A DNA stretch of 64,000 nt from Xiphydria camelus (Eukaryota; Arthropoda; Insecta; Hymenoptera; Xiphydriidae): contig OY783199.1 of NCBI GenBank assembly GCA_963678675.1, positions 22,255,546 through 22,319,545 of the forward strand, given 5' to 3'. Below, piece by piece: positions 24,251 through 36,172 of the stretch. Position numbers and translations under genes: made by a program. The notes under the pieces were generated by a model. It saw only the letters and a program-made list of their open reading frames with translations, was not told where the DNA came from and made no database searches. Within the stretch, counting starts at the first letter, position 1; the number at the start of each line of letters is the position of its first letter.

Positions 24251-25830
24251 GCGTTGCGCCGACGGCAGAGAACATCGACAAGGCGGGGCGAGAGGAGGAA
24301 AGCGAAGCCAAGTGAAGCGAAGTTTGCCGGTAAATGCGTTTCTCGCGTATTCTTCGTGTTCACCGCACCGGCGACAGCCTCCCTCGACGCGTCCCCTAAT
24401 CGTCGACTCGATGCGCGACGCACGCGGGACGGACGAAAAATGTTTAGCGTTAAAAAGGGAAGAAAGGGAACGACCGGTGATACGCCTCGTCAGGTGGGCG
24501 GGGGGTACTCCAATTTAGCGGTAAAGCGATACTGCTCGTTTCGCGGTACCCCGTCCAAACGATCACCCGGCCGAAAAACAGCCCCTATAACGGCGAAACA
24601 GACGCGGGGGTGTTTGAGCGCGACAATGCAGCCCCGCATCGAACCGATATCGAGAGGGGAGAACGGGGCGCCCGTCACCGCTGCCGTCACACCACCGCGA
24701 GCGAACAGGAATCACGCTTCGCCTTTTTCTTCTCGGGGGAGAAAGTGAGACAGTGTCTCTCCACGCGGGAGCGGATAAACTCTCCATCCACTCGAGAGAC
24801 AGCGCGAAATGGTTCCGCGTATGTATGGGTGTAAAATAAGGGCGATTCTTATACCAAGGATGGGGGTAGTTGTGGGGGGGATTGGGAAGTGGAGCGCAAT
24901 CGCAGCGGGGGGGGGGGGTTCTCCCTCTTTCTCTCTTCCTTCGCACGGGTTCGCTTTATCTCCGAGAGCCGCGGTTTTTGGCGCCTCGAGATTATGGAAA
25001 AGAAGTATAGCGATGAGGGGGGAAGAGAGGGGTACGTCTCACCTGTTTACAGGGGACCGAGCGAACCGAGAGTTGTCGGTAATAAAGCGTTATCCGACTT
25101 CCACTCGGAGTCACTTAACGCGTCTGTAACGACGTTTAAACTTCTCGAATCGCGGACGATTCACATCGTAAAACTACCCGCCTACTTATTATAACGGCAT
25201 TACGTCCCGGAGGAATCTTCCCCGGACATTAGCTACCGCATCGGTGCCTCGCCCCGCGTTCGCCGCGTGTGCGCAACGTACTGGCGTCGCAAAAAAAAAT
25301 TGTTTTTTAATATCTCCCACCCCGACACCGCATTAGCGTAAATTTTAATTTAATACGCGTTAACCGCTATAATCTGATTATCATGGCCGACAGGTCGGGC
25401 GCTAACCTGAAGCTCCGTTTCCAGCGGAGCACCGCGCTCGCGGTACTGCCGCGGAGTCATGGCCAACACCGACGATGGGGAGGGAACGAAGGAGCCGGTT
25501 GTATAACGACGTCGCTACATTAACGTCGTAATCGGGTTATTGCCGAGCTGTGCCGGGATGGACTCGAGCTGCCGAAGCTTTTAAGCCGATGCAAGCTTCG
25601 AATGCCGAGAGTACCGCTGCTCGAGAAGTGGTTGGCTGCTGTATAGTTTTGCTCGTTTTCTATTCGGCTTCTTCGTAATTCTTTCTCAATAGTTGTATCT
25701 CGCGTGCTACGACGTACTTCTTCCATTTTTAAACATACTCTAAGCACGTTATTACTTTCGTTATTATCATTACTATTAATATTCATTCGACTCGTGTTAT
25801 TCTAAAATTTGGTCCTCCATTAAAAAGAAT
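24251..25830. other. CpG-rich intergenic DNA
   Basis: Many overlapping frames on both strands are all compositionally biased (arginine, serine, proline) and lack domains. A G-run lies near 24907-24919. No gene supported. Confidence 0.35.
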
Positions 25831-25986
25831 ATTCATATTTTTAAATTCAATTTGTAATCTGCATACATATTAAATATCAAACGAAGAAGAAAGTATTCTA
25901 ACAAATAATTATTCGCTGAGTTAAAAATGCGATTCTCTCTACAACATCGTGACGTCATCGAAACGCCAGAGACGCACTTATCTTAA
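25831..25986 (+). repeat. Dispersed repeat family R1, copy 2
   Basis: Same family as 10455-10618 and 41235-41393. It shares the CAATTTGTAATCTG, ATTATTCGCTGAGTTA and CATCGTGACGTC segments in order. Confidence 0.75.
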
Positions 25987-26994
25987 GGTTCTTAGCCCGT
26001 AACTGGTCATTTCGACATTTTTTTTTTAATTTTTATGGTAGATAGTTCAAAAAATTAACTACAAAATGAGCTCAACCCAACGACGATTGACCGTCTCAAA
26101 TTTAAATTTTAAATTTTTGAAAATAATTAAATTTACATGCGTTTAGACAGGATTTCGTCTATTTTAATTTTTTTAAATCAATGGCTCGACATTTTTCAAT
26201 TAAATGGAACATACAGTGTAGAAAAGGTATCAATAAATACAGTAAAAAAACGAAATTAATTGACCGTTTGGTTATCGAGAAATAATTAGTGAAAGTTCAT
26301 TTATGTTGCTCAATGGCTGGGACGACTGATTTGAGAGTGCCAACTTGGCAACAGAACACAGAGCACAGCCTAAACGAGGTAAGGGAGCAAACGAAGAGGT
26401 AGAATAGAACGCGAGAGAGACAGACTGCGCGCGGTTGCCACGATCGCCACCATCCGGCGTTACTTGTATGCGTTGTAACGTTGCAAATTGTGCACGTTAC
26501 AATGTGACGCAATTCCTACGCCGCACCGCTGGTCCCGCCATCCCAAGAGCATTTCGTATAAATAGAAGTGTAAATAGAGCACCAGTAGTTAGTTTGTTAT
26601 ATTAGAATCGACTACCGTATTTAGACCCGCTAGGCTAGGAATAGAGCTACAAGGATGCCGGAGCTGGAGGACAAGGGGCTGCAACGAGCGCCAGATGCCG
26701 TGCGGTGAGATGCCGACGACTTCCCTGCCAGGCGCAGGACTGGGACTTGCAAACGAGCAGCGTACCCGGCGAGGAACGTAACCTGTGGAGACAGCCACCC
26801 CGTTTCTTCGGCACGGATGGACCACTTGGGAGTTGGCTTCGCATCGAGATTCTCCGCGTGATCCCGCAGGGGAATGTTCCGGAGGGATTCATCAAGTCGC
26901 CATCCGTGAGGGGATAGTACTAGATAAGCTAGGACAGTTCGGGGCCACCCACGTGACCAAAAATGGCGGGAAATTTTAATTTGGCGGAATTCTA

Positions 26995-28000
26995 ACTTAC
27001 CGATGGAGTGCGATGGGTTGCGTGCTTTGTTACCGACGGAGCAGTGACTTACCGATAGAGCACGGGTGGCCATTTTGAATTTCACCCCAACAGAGCTCCA
27101 CCATTGGTTGAACCCCCACCCCTGGAGCTCTACCATTGGTCGAACCCCCACTCCTCACTGCTTTCAGGGGTAACAGTTACCGATGGAGCTCTGACTTACC
27201 GACGGTGCTAAGCAACCATTTTGAATTTTACCCTGACAGAGCTCAACCATTTATCAAACCCCCACTCCCCGACCTCACTCGCTCGCTGTGCCATCTCGCG
27301 GATCCAGACCTCACCGGCAGCGCCATCTCGTGGACCCCCACTTCCCGCGTACATCATCTCGCAACGCTACTACGCACCCCCTTCCCCTCCCCCACCCGCG
27401 AGCGACGAAGTCGACGTAACACGTCACGGCTCGGTTGCATACTTTCAGGGGTAGCTGCTACCGATGGAACTCTGATTTACCGACGAAGCAAAGCAAATAT
27501 TTTCAATTTTACCCTGACAGAACTCCACCATTGATCAAACTTCCGCTCCCCGACTTCACTCGCAGCGTCATTTCGCGCAATTTCAACGCTACTGAAGAGT
27601 TCGAGCTTACCGACAGAGTGGCGTCCTGGTTGCATGCTTTCAGGGGATCGAACCCCCACTCCTGGACCTCACTCGCTCGCAGCGCCATCTCGTGGGCCCG
27701 CGTGCATCATCTCACAACGCTACTACGTACTTCCTCTCCCTTCCCCTCTCGCGAGCGACGAAGTCGTGCAGGTTCGGACGTAGTGCGCCACGACCTGGTT
27801 GCATGCTTCCAGGGGCAGCCGGTGCCGACGGAGCTCTAAATTACCAACAGAACAAAGCAACCATCTTGAATTTTACCCTGACAGAGCTCCGCCATTGATC
27901 AAACTTCCGCTCCCCGACTTCACTCGCAGCGTCATTTCGCGCTGCTGAAGAGTTCGAGCTCACCGACGTTACCGACCGAGAGGCATCAGTCGGTAAAGAG
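26995..28000. repeat. Degenerate long-unit tandem repeats
   Basis: A unit starting TACCGATGGAGCTCTGA and TTACCGAC, then TTTTACCCTGACAGAGCTC and CCCCGACTTCACTCGC, recurs near 27177, 27458 and 27821. A truncated version lies near 26995-27160. Unit length is about 280-360 bp with internal deletions. Frames across it translate as low-complexity peptides and I do not regard them as genes. Confidence 0.7.
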
Positions 28001-28179
28001 GTACGTGCGATTACGCTACTGACTGAGCGGCATCATACGATAAAGAGGTGAGCGGTGGACGGTCATTCGGAATCACCGACGAGCAATCACTCGAAACGCA
28101 ATGTTTGATAAAGAAGTACGCGCGTGCAAGTTCGCACTTGCTCCGAGCAATCTTGCTATCAAATTTCAAAGGATATGCC

Positions 28180-28375
28180 GCTACTATGCAGTTCCGACCG
28201 ACCCGAGCGTCTTTCCTGAACGATGACGTCATACCTTATCGCTCCGCTACTGCGCAGTTTCACACGCCATTCCCGAGCGATAACGTCATAGCTTCTCGAC
28301 AGGCACGAATACGTTTACCTCCCCCACCTCACCCACACCGCAACGTCTGCTCAAATACTGCGGTTAGAGTCAACC
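28180..28375 (+). repeat. Repeat shared with 58950-59160
   Basis: CGCTACTGCGCAGTTTCACA, GAGCGATAACGTCATAGC, CGACAGGCACG and the following CCACCTCACC segment appear in the same order at 58950-59160. The tandem repeats upstream of both copies are related too, so this is one larger dispersed element. Confidence 0.6.
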
Positions 28376-28772
28376 ATTGTGAGTGACAATTCGTAAGTTC
28401 GCTTCTGAAATACACCGACGAGCAATCGTTGATAGAGAAAATGGGATTGCGGAAGACTCCTTCAACCGCTGCATCCATCGCTGCAAACCTCATCAAGTCG
28501 CGATTACATTAAGTTGTACCTTTTCGATTCGAGTATCAAGTCGTTGCAAACCTCGTTGAGTCTTACCGGCGACCATCTGAATAATACAGATTGCGTCCAT
28601 CGCTGCAAACCTCGTTGACATGTCTTAAATTAAACGCTCTTGAGTGACGATTCGCAGGTTCGCTTCAGGTAATCGCTGAGGGAGAGGGATGGAGAGAGAA
28701 GTTTCACTCAATGTAGGTGTTATAAATGACCTAAAGATTTTTTTCTTTCATTCTTTTTTATTAACAGTTTTT

Positions 28773-29080
28773 TTACTTTTGTACAAATTCAAACATATTT
28801 TTCTCGCCGCCAAGGTTCTTTAGGTATAGATTATTTTCACCGCACGCTTTCTCCAGTTTGTCAAACTCGTCATCATCGTCGAAGACTCTGCTTACTCGTG
28901 ACGGGAGGGGAAGCTTGTGAAATCCTTTTCCACATCCACAACGATTTTAGGTCCGTATTTCGTTTTGACCTTCCTCGATTTAGTGATGAGATATTCCCGG
29001 TCGATTTCCAGCTCGGAAAACTTCTTCGTCTCCAGATATCCGGTCAATCGACCGAGTTCGTTCAATTTAGCGAAATCCAT
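28773..29080 (-). pseudogene. Small transposon-associated protein, one frameshift
   Basis: From the ATG at 29080 the product begins MDFAKLNELGRLTGYLETKK, continues with a YLITKSRKVKTKYGPKIVVD strand-like segment and stops at 28892. Reading one base off, the sequence continues SRVFDDDDEFDKLEKACGEN and NNLYLKNLGGEKNMFEFVQK to a stop at 28773. The join restores a compact protein of about 102 residues. From memory, similar small proteins (ITxxKxVxTKYGxKI pattern) occur in many copies in insect genomes and may be OB-fold-like nucleic-acid binders. The function is not established. The frameshift makes this copy dead unless it is a sequencing error. Confidence 0.6.
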
Positions 29081-29092
29081 GTTTCTTAGCTT

Positions 29093-29116
29093 CTTCTTCT
29101 TCTTCTTCTTCTTCAA
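29093..29116. repeat. (CTT)n microsatellite
   Basis: About eight CTT triplets just upstream of the small broken minus-strand gene. On the minus strand it is AAG and creates the poly-lysine in the overlapping long frame, which is why the ATG downstream of it is taken as the start. Confidence 0.9.
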
Positions 29117-29505
29117 GACGTGACTGACTTCAAGGCGTGACTGATGGTGACACCCCTGAGACGTGAGGTTTTTGTAGTCCATCACTACTCGGTATAGTGG
29201 GGGTAAATCTCGCGCATGGCAACAGCCAATCAGGGTTTCACGTTGCGCGAGATGACGCAATGCCTTCCAAGAACTGTTTACCGCGATGGTGTTCCTGGAA
29301 TCCTGACGATGTCAAGGTCTGTCAACAATTCCAGGAATCGGAACTGCGTAGTGGCGGTGAAATCCTGTGTAATTCGATCCTCAGAGCAAGTCCGAAAACG
29401 CGCGCACGGACGCTTCGCGCGATAAGGCTGGTCGATTCCCCCATGGCGTCAACAATTCCAGGAATCAGAAGTGCGTAGTAGCAGTATATCGTATGACGTC
29501 ATCGC

Positions 29506-29530
29506 TCACGAGTGGAAGAACCACTCGTGA
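29506..29530. repeat. Perfect 10-bp stem, 5-base loop
   Basis: TCACGAGTGG, AAGAA, CCACTCGTGA. There is no following T-run and no gene nearby that would make it a regulatory site. Confidence 0.5.
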
Positions 29531-30077
29531 AGTCCCTCGAAATTTCATCGATATTCGCTAATAAATTTTAAAGGGCGCGAGGTACGGCAGCGCCGCATCG
29601 CGCGCTCCGATTGCGGCTCCGTAAACTCCCGCGCGAGTTCCCGAAAGGCTGTAAATATTTAAAGTTCTGCGGACGCGCCGCGCGTGTATTCTTCTCGCTC
29701 GGGTTAACTCGCGCGGGCCGACCGACCTCCGAGTTCCCCGCGCTCTCCCTATCTCGTTTTCCTCCTCGCTTCTGCTTTCCCCGCGCAACGAATTCGAAGG
29801 ATGGATCTTTGCATTCGGCGGACTGACGGGAAACTTTTTAGCCCCTTCTTTCACCTTGGCACGCATCCGCCCGCCCCCATCCTCCTCGCAACCCTCGAGA
29901 ATAAAGGGAACGTATTTCGAATCGAAACCGACTCGACGCGCTACCGTTTCAGTTTTCCTTCGCCCTTAATGGCGGGGGAGAGAAAGGGATGGGCCGCAGA
30001 TTCTGTTTGACCGGGGATATCAAAAATTCATCGCCATTCGACGGAAACGGGATGATTGGTCGAAACAGTGGCGAAAG

Positions 30078-30130
<53 letters not shown>

Positions 30131-31537
30131 GAGAGAGAAAGAGAGCGTTAGCTGGGAATGAGATGAGAAGAGGAAGCGCAGCAGAACGAGAAGGGTGAAA
30201 GGGCAAGAGAGATGGCGAGAGAACTCTTAGAACTGGGAAGGGAGAAATTAAATTAAATTTAAATTAAGTTCAATTAATTAAGCCGCTTCCCTCGTGGGAA
30301 CTTCGCTTGCCTGCCTGCCTGGTTGCCTGGCTGCCCCCCTGAAACTCACCCCCGAGGCCGGTGATCCTTGTCTAGCGCCGGATACAAACCTAATCTCTTT
30401 TAAATTAGTATTACATTCTAAACGCCTGAATTTCGTCGAGGGAGGAAATTATTAAATTCTGCCCGACCTCCTCTATAAACGTTTCTCTCCTCGTAGAAGG
30501 AAAGACCATATATCCTTGCTATATTTACGGTGGACCGTAAACTCACCGCGCGGACATTATTTAACGCGTACGTCGTGCCTCGTTTATCTTCGGCTGTATA
30601 GCGACGCTTTTAGGACTTTCGCGTCAATTTTGGAATCGTCCGTTATATGGGCTCTATCTGTTGCACCTAATGAAGTATTATTAATCGAAGAATTATATTA
30701 ATAATCCTAGCGACAATACTTCTGCAAAGAGAATCCCTTCATTTACTATTCGTACACGAACTTTTGTCTACTATAGCTATCACGTTAACGAACTTTAAGC
30801 TCCAAAGATATACTCTTTATTATTAAGAAGGATAAAAAAAATTATAGGGTAAAGAGACTACATGACTAAAACATGACTACTACTACATGACTATTATACT
30901 ACATGACGAAAACAATAAGGAACAAGAAATAAAAAACAAGGTTACAATGTTTTGGATTCTAGCATACGTCATCTACGATGGGTTGAAAACTTAATTGCTT
31001 AATTTGTCTTGTGTATGAGATGATGTGCGGTTTCCACCACGCACGGGCAAGCTAAACTACGCTGTCCACCGCTTTATACTTTATATATATTTTTTAAAAT
31101 GTTTATTTGTCACAACTTATACCACTATACACTTATTTAGTCCCAACTGCAGCAAGCTAATCAAAAGTGGGGAGATCTCCCCGTTCGGTCGGCTAAGTGT
31201 TAAGCTTGGGAATACTCACAATCAGATCTTGCAGTTTATTATAAGTTGGTACAGAAATAACCCGCGAAAATGAGCCGTACGAGGCTCTCGTGGACGAGAC
31301 AAGGTGTTTCAAGGAGGAACGGCGACGAACTGCAATTTTGAAGATGAGACCGACCACGGCGTGCCTCGGTAATTGGAAATTTGTACTCTCTTAGCCGAGG
31401 TGGAAAGGGAGGGGGATAGTTTTCTCAGAACCGCGGGAATATCGGGAGACAGTTGCCGGGTCCCGACGAAAAGTCTCATGCGTTCCCACGCAGTGGTCAA
31501 GGTGCGCGAAGAAAAAAATGGATAAAAAAAGAGTGAA
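29531..31537. other. CpG-rich then AT-rich intergenic DNA
   Basis: 29560-30500 is CpG-rich with a GA microsatellite, after which the sequence becomes AT-rich. No frame with recognisable similarity, no RNA gene seen. Confidence 0.35.
30083..30143. repeat. (GA)n microsatellite
   Basis: About 28 GA dinucleotides with two interruptions. Confidence 0.95.
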
Positions 31538-31776
31538 ATCGCTCATGGGCTGCAACAATGGCACAACTCAAAATTGGAATTTTCCCAAGAGACGACTTTA
31601 AAAGTTGAATTATTATATTATACGAGCGTTGACCATTTGATAATTATCATAATCTGGCAGCAAATGGTCAACGCTCGTATAATATAATAATTCAACTTTT
31701 AAAAGTCGTCTCTTGGGCTCTTGGGGTCTCAAAATTCCAATTTTGAGTTGTGCCACTGTTGCAGCCAATGAGCGAT
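31538..31776. repeat. Long fold-back (about 110-bp arms)
   Basis: ATCGCTCATGGGCTGCAACA at the left and its inverse at the right end enclose arms that match almost base for base through CGAGCGTTGACCATTT. The loop is about 25 bp. High arm identity implies recent origin. Confidence 0.85.
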
Positions 31777-31940
31777 ATATGACGGGAATACTGGTACTGC
31801 GAGACGCGGCTCCCAACAACCCGTTCAGCAATCGCCCCTCTCGTGAAAGTGCGTCGCCTAGCCGGAGAGGTGCGGGACCGCGAACGTTTGATGAAACATA
31901 ATTCGTAAGAAATTTCTTATTCCTTATTCTTTTCGTTGTG

Positions 31941-32070
31941 TAAGGGAAAGTTTTCTATATCGTTCCATTACTTAAATCGTACCACCACTAATATTTTATG
32001 AACCAAAAATAGCAGAACACTTTTCTACAAAAAAACAGTAGTGGTACGCGATATAGGTAACTTTCCCCTA
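31941..32070. mobile_element. Small MITE
   Basis: TAAGGGAAAGTTTTCTATAT is inverted at the right end (ATATAGGTAACTTTCCCCTA), and GTACCACCACTA is mirrored inside. At 130 bp it is non-coding. Confidence 0.65.
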
Positions 32071-33280
32071 TATACTTACATACTTACCCCAGACACTCGA
32101 GAATGTATTTTACAGAATTAACAGAAGATACCATGACGTTCCTGTGCTCGAATAGGAATTTTCTTTCATGGGCCAACAAACAGCCCCTCTGTTCTATAAT
32201 ATTAGGAAAAATATTTTCCTCTTCCACACACGTTTCAATGCGAAAACCGTCAAGACGAGCCAACGGCATTCGCTCGACTGTAGGTATGCATCGTTGCGTT
32301 TTAACATCGGTTTTCTCTGTCGTTGCACATCTGAGTGACGGAAGAAAGGAAGCATTCTGTGCCTTCATTCCCCGAACGAATGTCGAAACCCACGGTACGT
32401 TTTCCAAAATAATGATTTATCGCTGTATACAGTTCTCTATACGCGATACACCGTCGGCTTTCCCTTGGAATTTCACCGGAGAGATTCTCATATACGACCT
32501 ACCTCCTGTGCGCACGGTATCCGTACGTATATATACCTACTAGAATTAAAAATTCATCCCTCTGGCTATCCCCGCGAGGCAAACAAAACCGCAAGAGCGT
32601 GATAAATAGTCGAGGAAAACAGGTTGGTGCGACGGGGCGTTGCTCCTTAAAAATACATCTAACATCACGGCGTCACCATCGTCGTCGTCGTTGGTCGTGC
32701 GTAAAAAGACGAAAGGATCTTCCCGTGCAGAAATACGTCGGGGCAAGCCCCATTCTAGATATGGTCCAAGTCAGACGTCGTTATGGATTTCCCTACAAGA
32801 AAATTGTCTGAGTGGCCCTGAACGGGTCCATGAATGGTATGCTATAGAGTTGGCGTACTCAACTTGGCCTCTACAGAATATGCTAGGACACTCTTATTAG
32901 GGGGCTGGATATGGTACCATGACTGATCCTTATTGTAGCTCATATACTGTCCTAACATAGCCCAATAATGGCTTTAGGTTTAATAATGAAATATATTCGC
33001 TTTGAAAAGTATTATCATTAAATATTGATGTATATCTGGTATTCTATTAATACTCTAATGGGACAAAATTTAGAATTTTACAGATTCTGGAACAATAGAT
33101 GTGTATTTGGTAACTCTCATTTTTAATAATATATATGTAAATCCACTCGTTTCGCTCTTTTAAAATTTTTTCTGCAACCCTTCCGGAAAAAATTCTTTTT
33201 GTCCACCTGACAAATACCGGTCTACAGCGTTTTTCACCTCAGCATTTGCCCCAAATCCCCCCCCCCCCCAAGAAAATTTA
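32071..33280. other. Intergenic DNA
   Basis: The overlapping frames at 32084-32543 on both strands lack any recognisable domain. A C-run lies near 33259-33268. No gene supported. Confidence 0.35.
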
Positions 33281-34199
33281 GATCCAGGTTTCATCGACAG
33301 TTATCAAACGTCGTAAAGATTCCGCTGGATTTGTTTTATACAGTTGAAGACACTCGCGCGACATGTCAAGCCGTACGCGCTTTTCAACAAATGCGACAAT
33401 AAATTTCTCATACCCTAATCCTTATGCAAAATCTTATGCACCCATTCATCTAATATCTTACAAGCCTCAGCAATCTCCTCCACGATCAATCGACGAGCTT
33501 CCATCACAGTTTCATGCACTAACAATAAGTTCACAATTTCGTCAGTTGAAACAGTTTTTGGGCACCCAGAATGTTCATCATAAAAAATACTGGTACGGCT
33601 ACATTTGTACTCAGCCATCCAATGTTTGACGGTTGTATACGAAGGGGACACTTCACCGTATACTGAGTCTAAAGGTCGGGACACACATTACCGGGCCGTG
33701 CCAGGGCCGGAGCATGGCCGAGTATCGTCCGTCGTTCGGCGGATGATCTGTCCAATAGAATCAAATGTTTTTGTTCTCACTTTACCGAGCCGTGACCGGG
33801 CGTCGCCAACGGACCGTCACCGGGCCGGGCCAGTTAGTTCAGTTTTACTTTTTCACGGTGACGGTCCGGCCGCGCTTCTCTTGTTTCCGCAATTTACGTG
33901 TTTTAGTGCAATCAACCTAGCAGTTTCCAAGGCAACTGACGACTGACGGACGTGTGTGGTTCTGACCATTTCTTCCTCTTTGGCCGTATTCGACCCTGGC
34001 ATGGCCCGGTAATGTATGTCTCATCCTTCAACGTGCCATGCCAGGGCCGAATGACGGCCGTGTACCGGCCCTAGCACGGCCCGGTAATGTGTGCCCCAAC
34101 CTTAACTCGTATTTTATTTCCTGAGTTCTTTTTTCTTTCAAATAAAGGAACTTGATCACTGCGCGAGACTCGATTTTCTCTATTGTCGACAGAAAACAT
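33281..34199 (-). pseudogene. mariner transposase, truncated and split by a MITE
   Basis: From the ATG at 34199 the minus strand reads NRENRVSRAVIKFLYLKEKR up to KYEL, is interrupted by a 430-bp MITE, and resumes with DSVYGEVSPSYTTVKHWMAE, the helix-turn-helix region of mariner transposases. Further on are KILDEWVHKIL, LYKTNPAESLRRLITVDETW and a stop. VDETW carries the first catalytic aspartate of the DDD triad; the rest of the catalytic domain is missing. An in-frame stop after KILHKD and a shift of frame near 33400 are further damage. The known full length is about 345 residues, so only the N-terminal half survives. Confidence 0.85.
33673..34102. mobile_element. PIF/Harbinger-like MITE inside mariner
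   Basis: The ends AGGTCGGGACACACATTACC and the inverse of AGGTTGGGGCACACATTACC are flanked by the 3-bp duplication TAA (33670-33672 and 34103-34105). A TAA/TTA duplication is the signature of PIF/Harbinger elements. Removing the element plus one TAA restores the mariner reading frame exactly across the site, which proves the boundaries. CCGGGCCGTGCCAGGGCCGG-type motifs are mirrored inside. Confidence 0.85.
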
Positions 34200-34956
34200 C
34201 TCCTGTCAACTTATACCGCATGTCCTATGGCCAACCGCGCAGGTGAGCTCCGACCTGAATTCTTGACTTCGGCAGTATTTATGGTACAGTTAGAGTGGGC
34301 TTCAGACGAGTGCGCTGCATAAGAACGAAAAGTATCGACTGCTCTTCTATGTAATAGCTGTCAATTCGGGGGATCGAAGCGTGTCGTGTAACCTCAAAAT
34401 CGTAAAGTTTTAAAAAAGTGCCATGAGCAAAGTATTGACCGGAATGACTTGAAATTTGTATAGGATACGTGTATCAACTCTATCTATCAGACGATAGCAA
34501 GGATTAAATTCTATCATGATAGCTTGTCAATAAGGCCGGAAACTTTTCAAATGACCCACGTACCTTATGAAATGTAAAATAAGAATCATATGAAAAAGGT
34601 AGTGCAGCAACTCTGGAGTGTAATACCAGCTTATTGAAGAAAAGTATAGAAAACAAGCGCGATAAAGTGCGATATTGCATATGCAAGCACAGGGCGATGA
34701 AAAATGCTGTGTCGCGCAATTTACAAGCGATTGAAGACGTGCGTGGAAGAAATGTTTCAGGCTATGAAGATACGATGAAGGTAGATATCTGTATATAAAT
34801 ACTACTGTTATATAAAAATAATAATGTTAAATAGATAAATGAAACATAAGTCATAGAATAGCGTAAAAGTTAGAAATATATCAAATAAGATGAAAAATAT
34901 AATACGTTTTATATATTATATCTATATTTTTATAGAAGAAATTGACATCGTTGTCT
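34200..34956. other. Intergenic DNA
   Basis: AT-rich with no supported gene. The minus-strand frame at 34504-34719 has no recognisable features. Confidence 0.35.
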
Positions 34957-36172
34957 AAAGGTGCGTACACATTTGCGAACCGAACAGTTCGTGGGCCGCT
35001 TGTGAACCACTTGTTCGCATAATGAGGACGTGGTTTAGAGCACCGAACGAACGGGTTTTGAACCGTTCATGGCGATCCGTCTCCTGCCGGGTTTTCTGGC
35101 GAACACAAAGGCGTTCTCGATTCGCAGTAGGACGGCGTCGTGTACAGTTCATTGCTTTTCATCTGCTCGCGGAAATACCGGCTCTGTTTCGATAAACGAT
35201 AGTCGGAATTCTCAATATCGGTTCTTACCGCTCAGTGTCATCGCGATCTACATACACGCTGCGACACGGATTCTGTCGCTGGTGACTGGTTAAACGTACT
35301 AATAGTACAAGAGCTAGCAACGTTACGAAAAAGTGAATTTTAGGTCGATTGGTCTTTTGATATTTCCCTTTCTTATTGAAGTTATATATACTTAGATGCG
35401 GTACGTCTAGCACCTGGGAGCGGTTGCGTTTACCCGTGCGCATCTCTCCTGTACAGGTAAAAAGTGGGAATTTTGAAAACATTTTAAGATACATTTTTTT
35501 CTTTTTATAATTTTTTTACTTTTTAGCAATATAAATTTATAGTTGCCAGACAGTTTTGTTGTTGCTAACATTTCGCCAGATCCAATTTTAGTAATTAAAA
35601 AATAATAATTTTCAGATCTTTCTAGTATAGCTGAAATTTTAATATAATATAGTTCTGTAATCAACGAATATACTATTAATGAGCCAGATGGAAATTTCGT
35701 TGTTTAATTAGGAACAATACCAATTTAAGTCTCGGGGAGAATAGGTGAGTTAGAAGAGTGCGGCAGCTTATTCGTTGCTTGCGTGGGAGAGATAGCTGCG
35801 ACAGAGAGCATCATGAAAAAGATAAACAGTCACAGTCACAGCATGACAACACGACGCATCGAGACGATAGCAATGACTGAGGTCATCCACTGTTCGTTCC
35901 TTTCACATGGATCGTTAAGGTGTGTATCGACTTTGCGAGGCTTCTTCGCGAGGCCGCCTCGCGAGGCGTGCCTCGCAAAGTCGATACCTGCGATCGCTAC
36001 GAGGCGAGGTAACGATCGCAGGTATCAACTTTGCGAGGCACGCCTCGTGAGGCGGCCTCGCGAGCCAGCCTCGCAAAGTCGATACACACCTTTAGAAGTT
36101 CGTGGGAAGTTTACGAGCGTTTTCACAAGCACCTCGCGAACCGTTCGGTTCGTAAATGTATACCCGCCTTTA
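34957..36172. mobile_element. 1.2-kb element with inverted ends, nested palindrome inside
   Basis: TAAAGGTGCGTACACATTTG, CGAACCGAACAG at the left is inverted at the right (CGAACCGTTCGGTTCG, then ATGTATACCCGCCTTTA). The AGG...CCT ends and the flanking TA resemble the Harbinger-like elements nearby. No transposase is preserved. A second MITE sits at 35918-36091. Confidence 0.65.
35918..36091. mobile_element. GC-rich palindromic MITE, TTA duplication
   Basis: The 174-bp unit starts AGGTGTGTATCGACTTTGCG and ends with its inverse. TTA flanks both sides (35915-35917 and 36092-36094). Each arm itself contains GCGAGGC/GCCTCGC repeats and a CTGCGATCG/CGATCGCAG pair, so the whole unit folds into a branched, very stable structure. 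Confidence 0.8.

Noticed and set aside
24254..25194. Several long frames on both strands
   Set aside because: High GC and CpG content lengthens chance frames; composition is biased and opposite-strand frames are equally long.
26520..26990. Possible LTR with TATA-like CGTATAAATAG near 26557
   Set aside because: No matching second copy, no terminal TG...CA pair with target duplication, and no polyadenylation signal in the expected place.
27136..27839. Plus-strand frames of about 130 codons
   Set aside because: They follow the degenerate tandem repeats and repeat the same peptide blocks in shifted frames.
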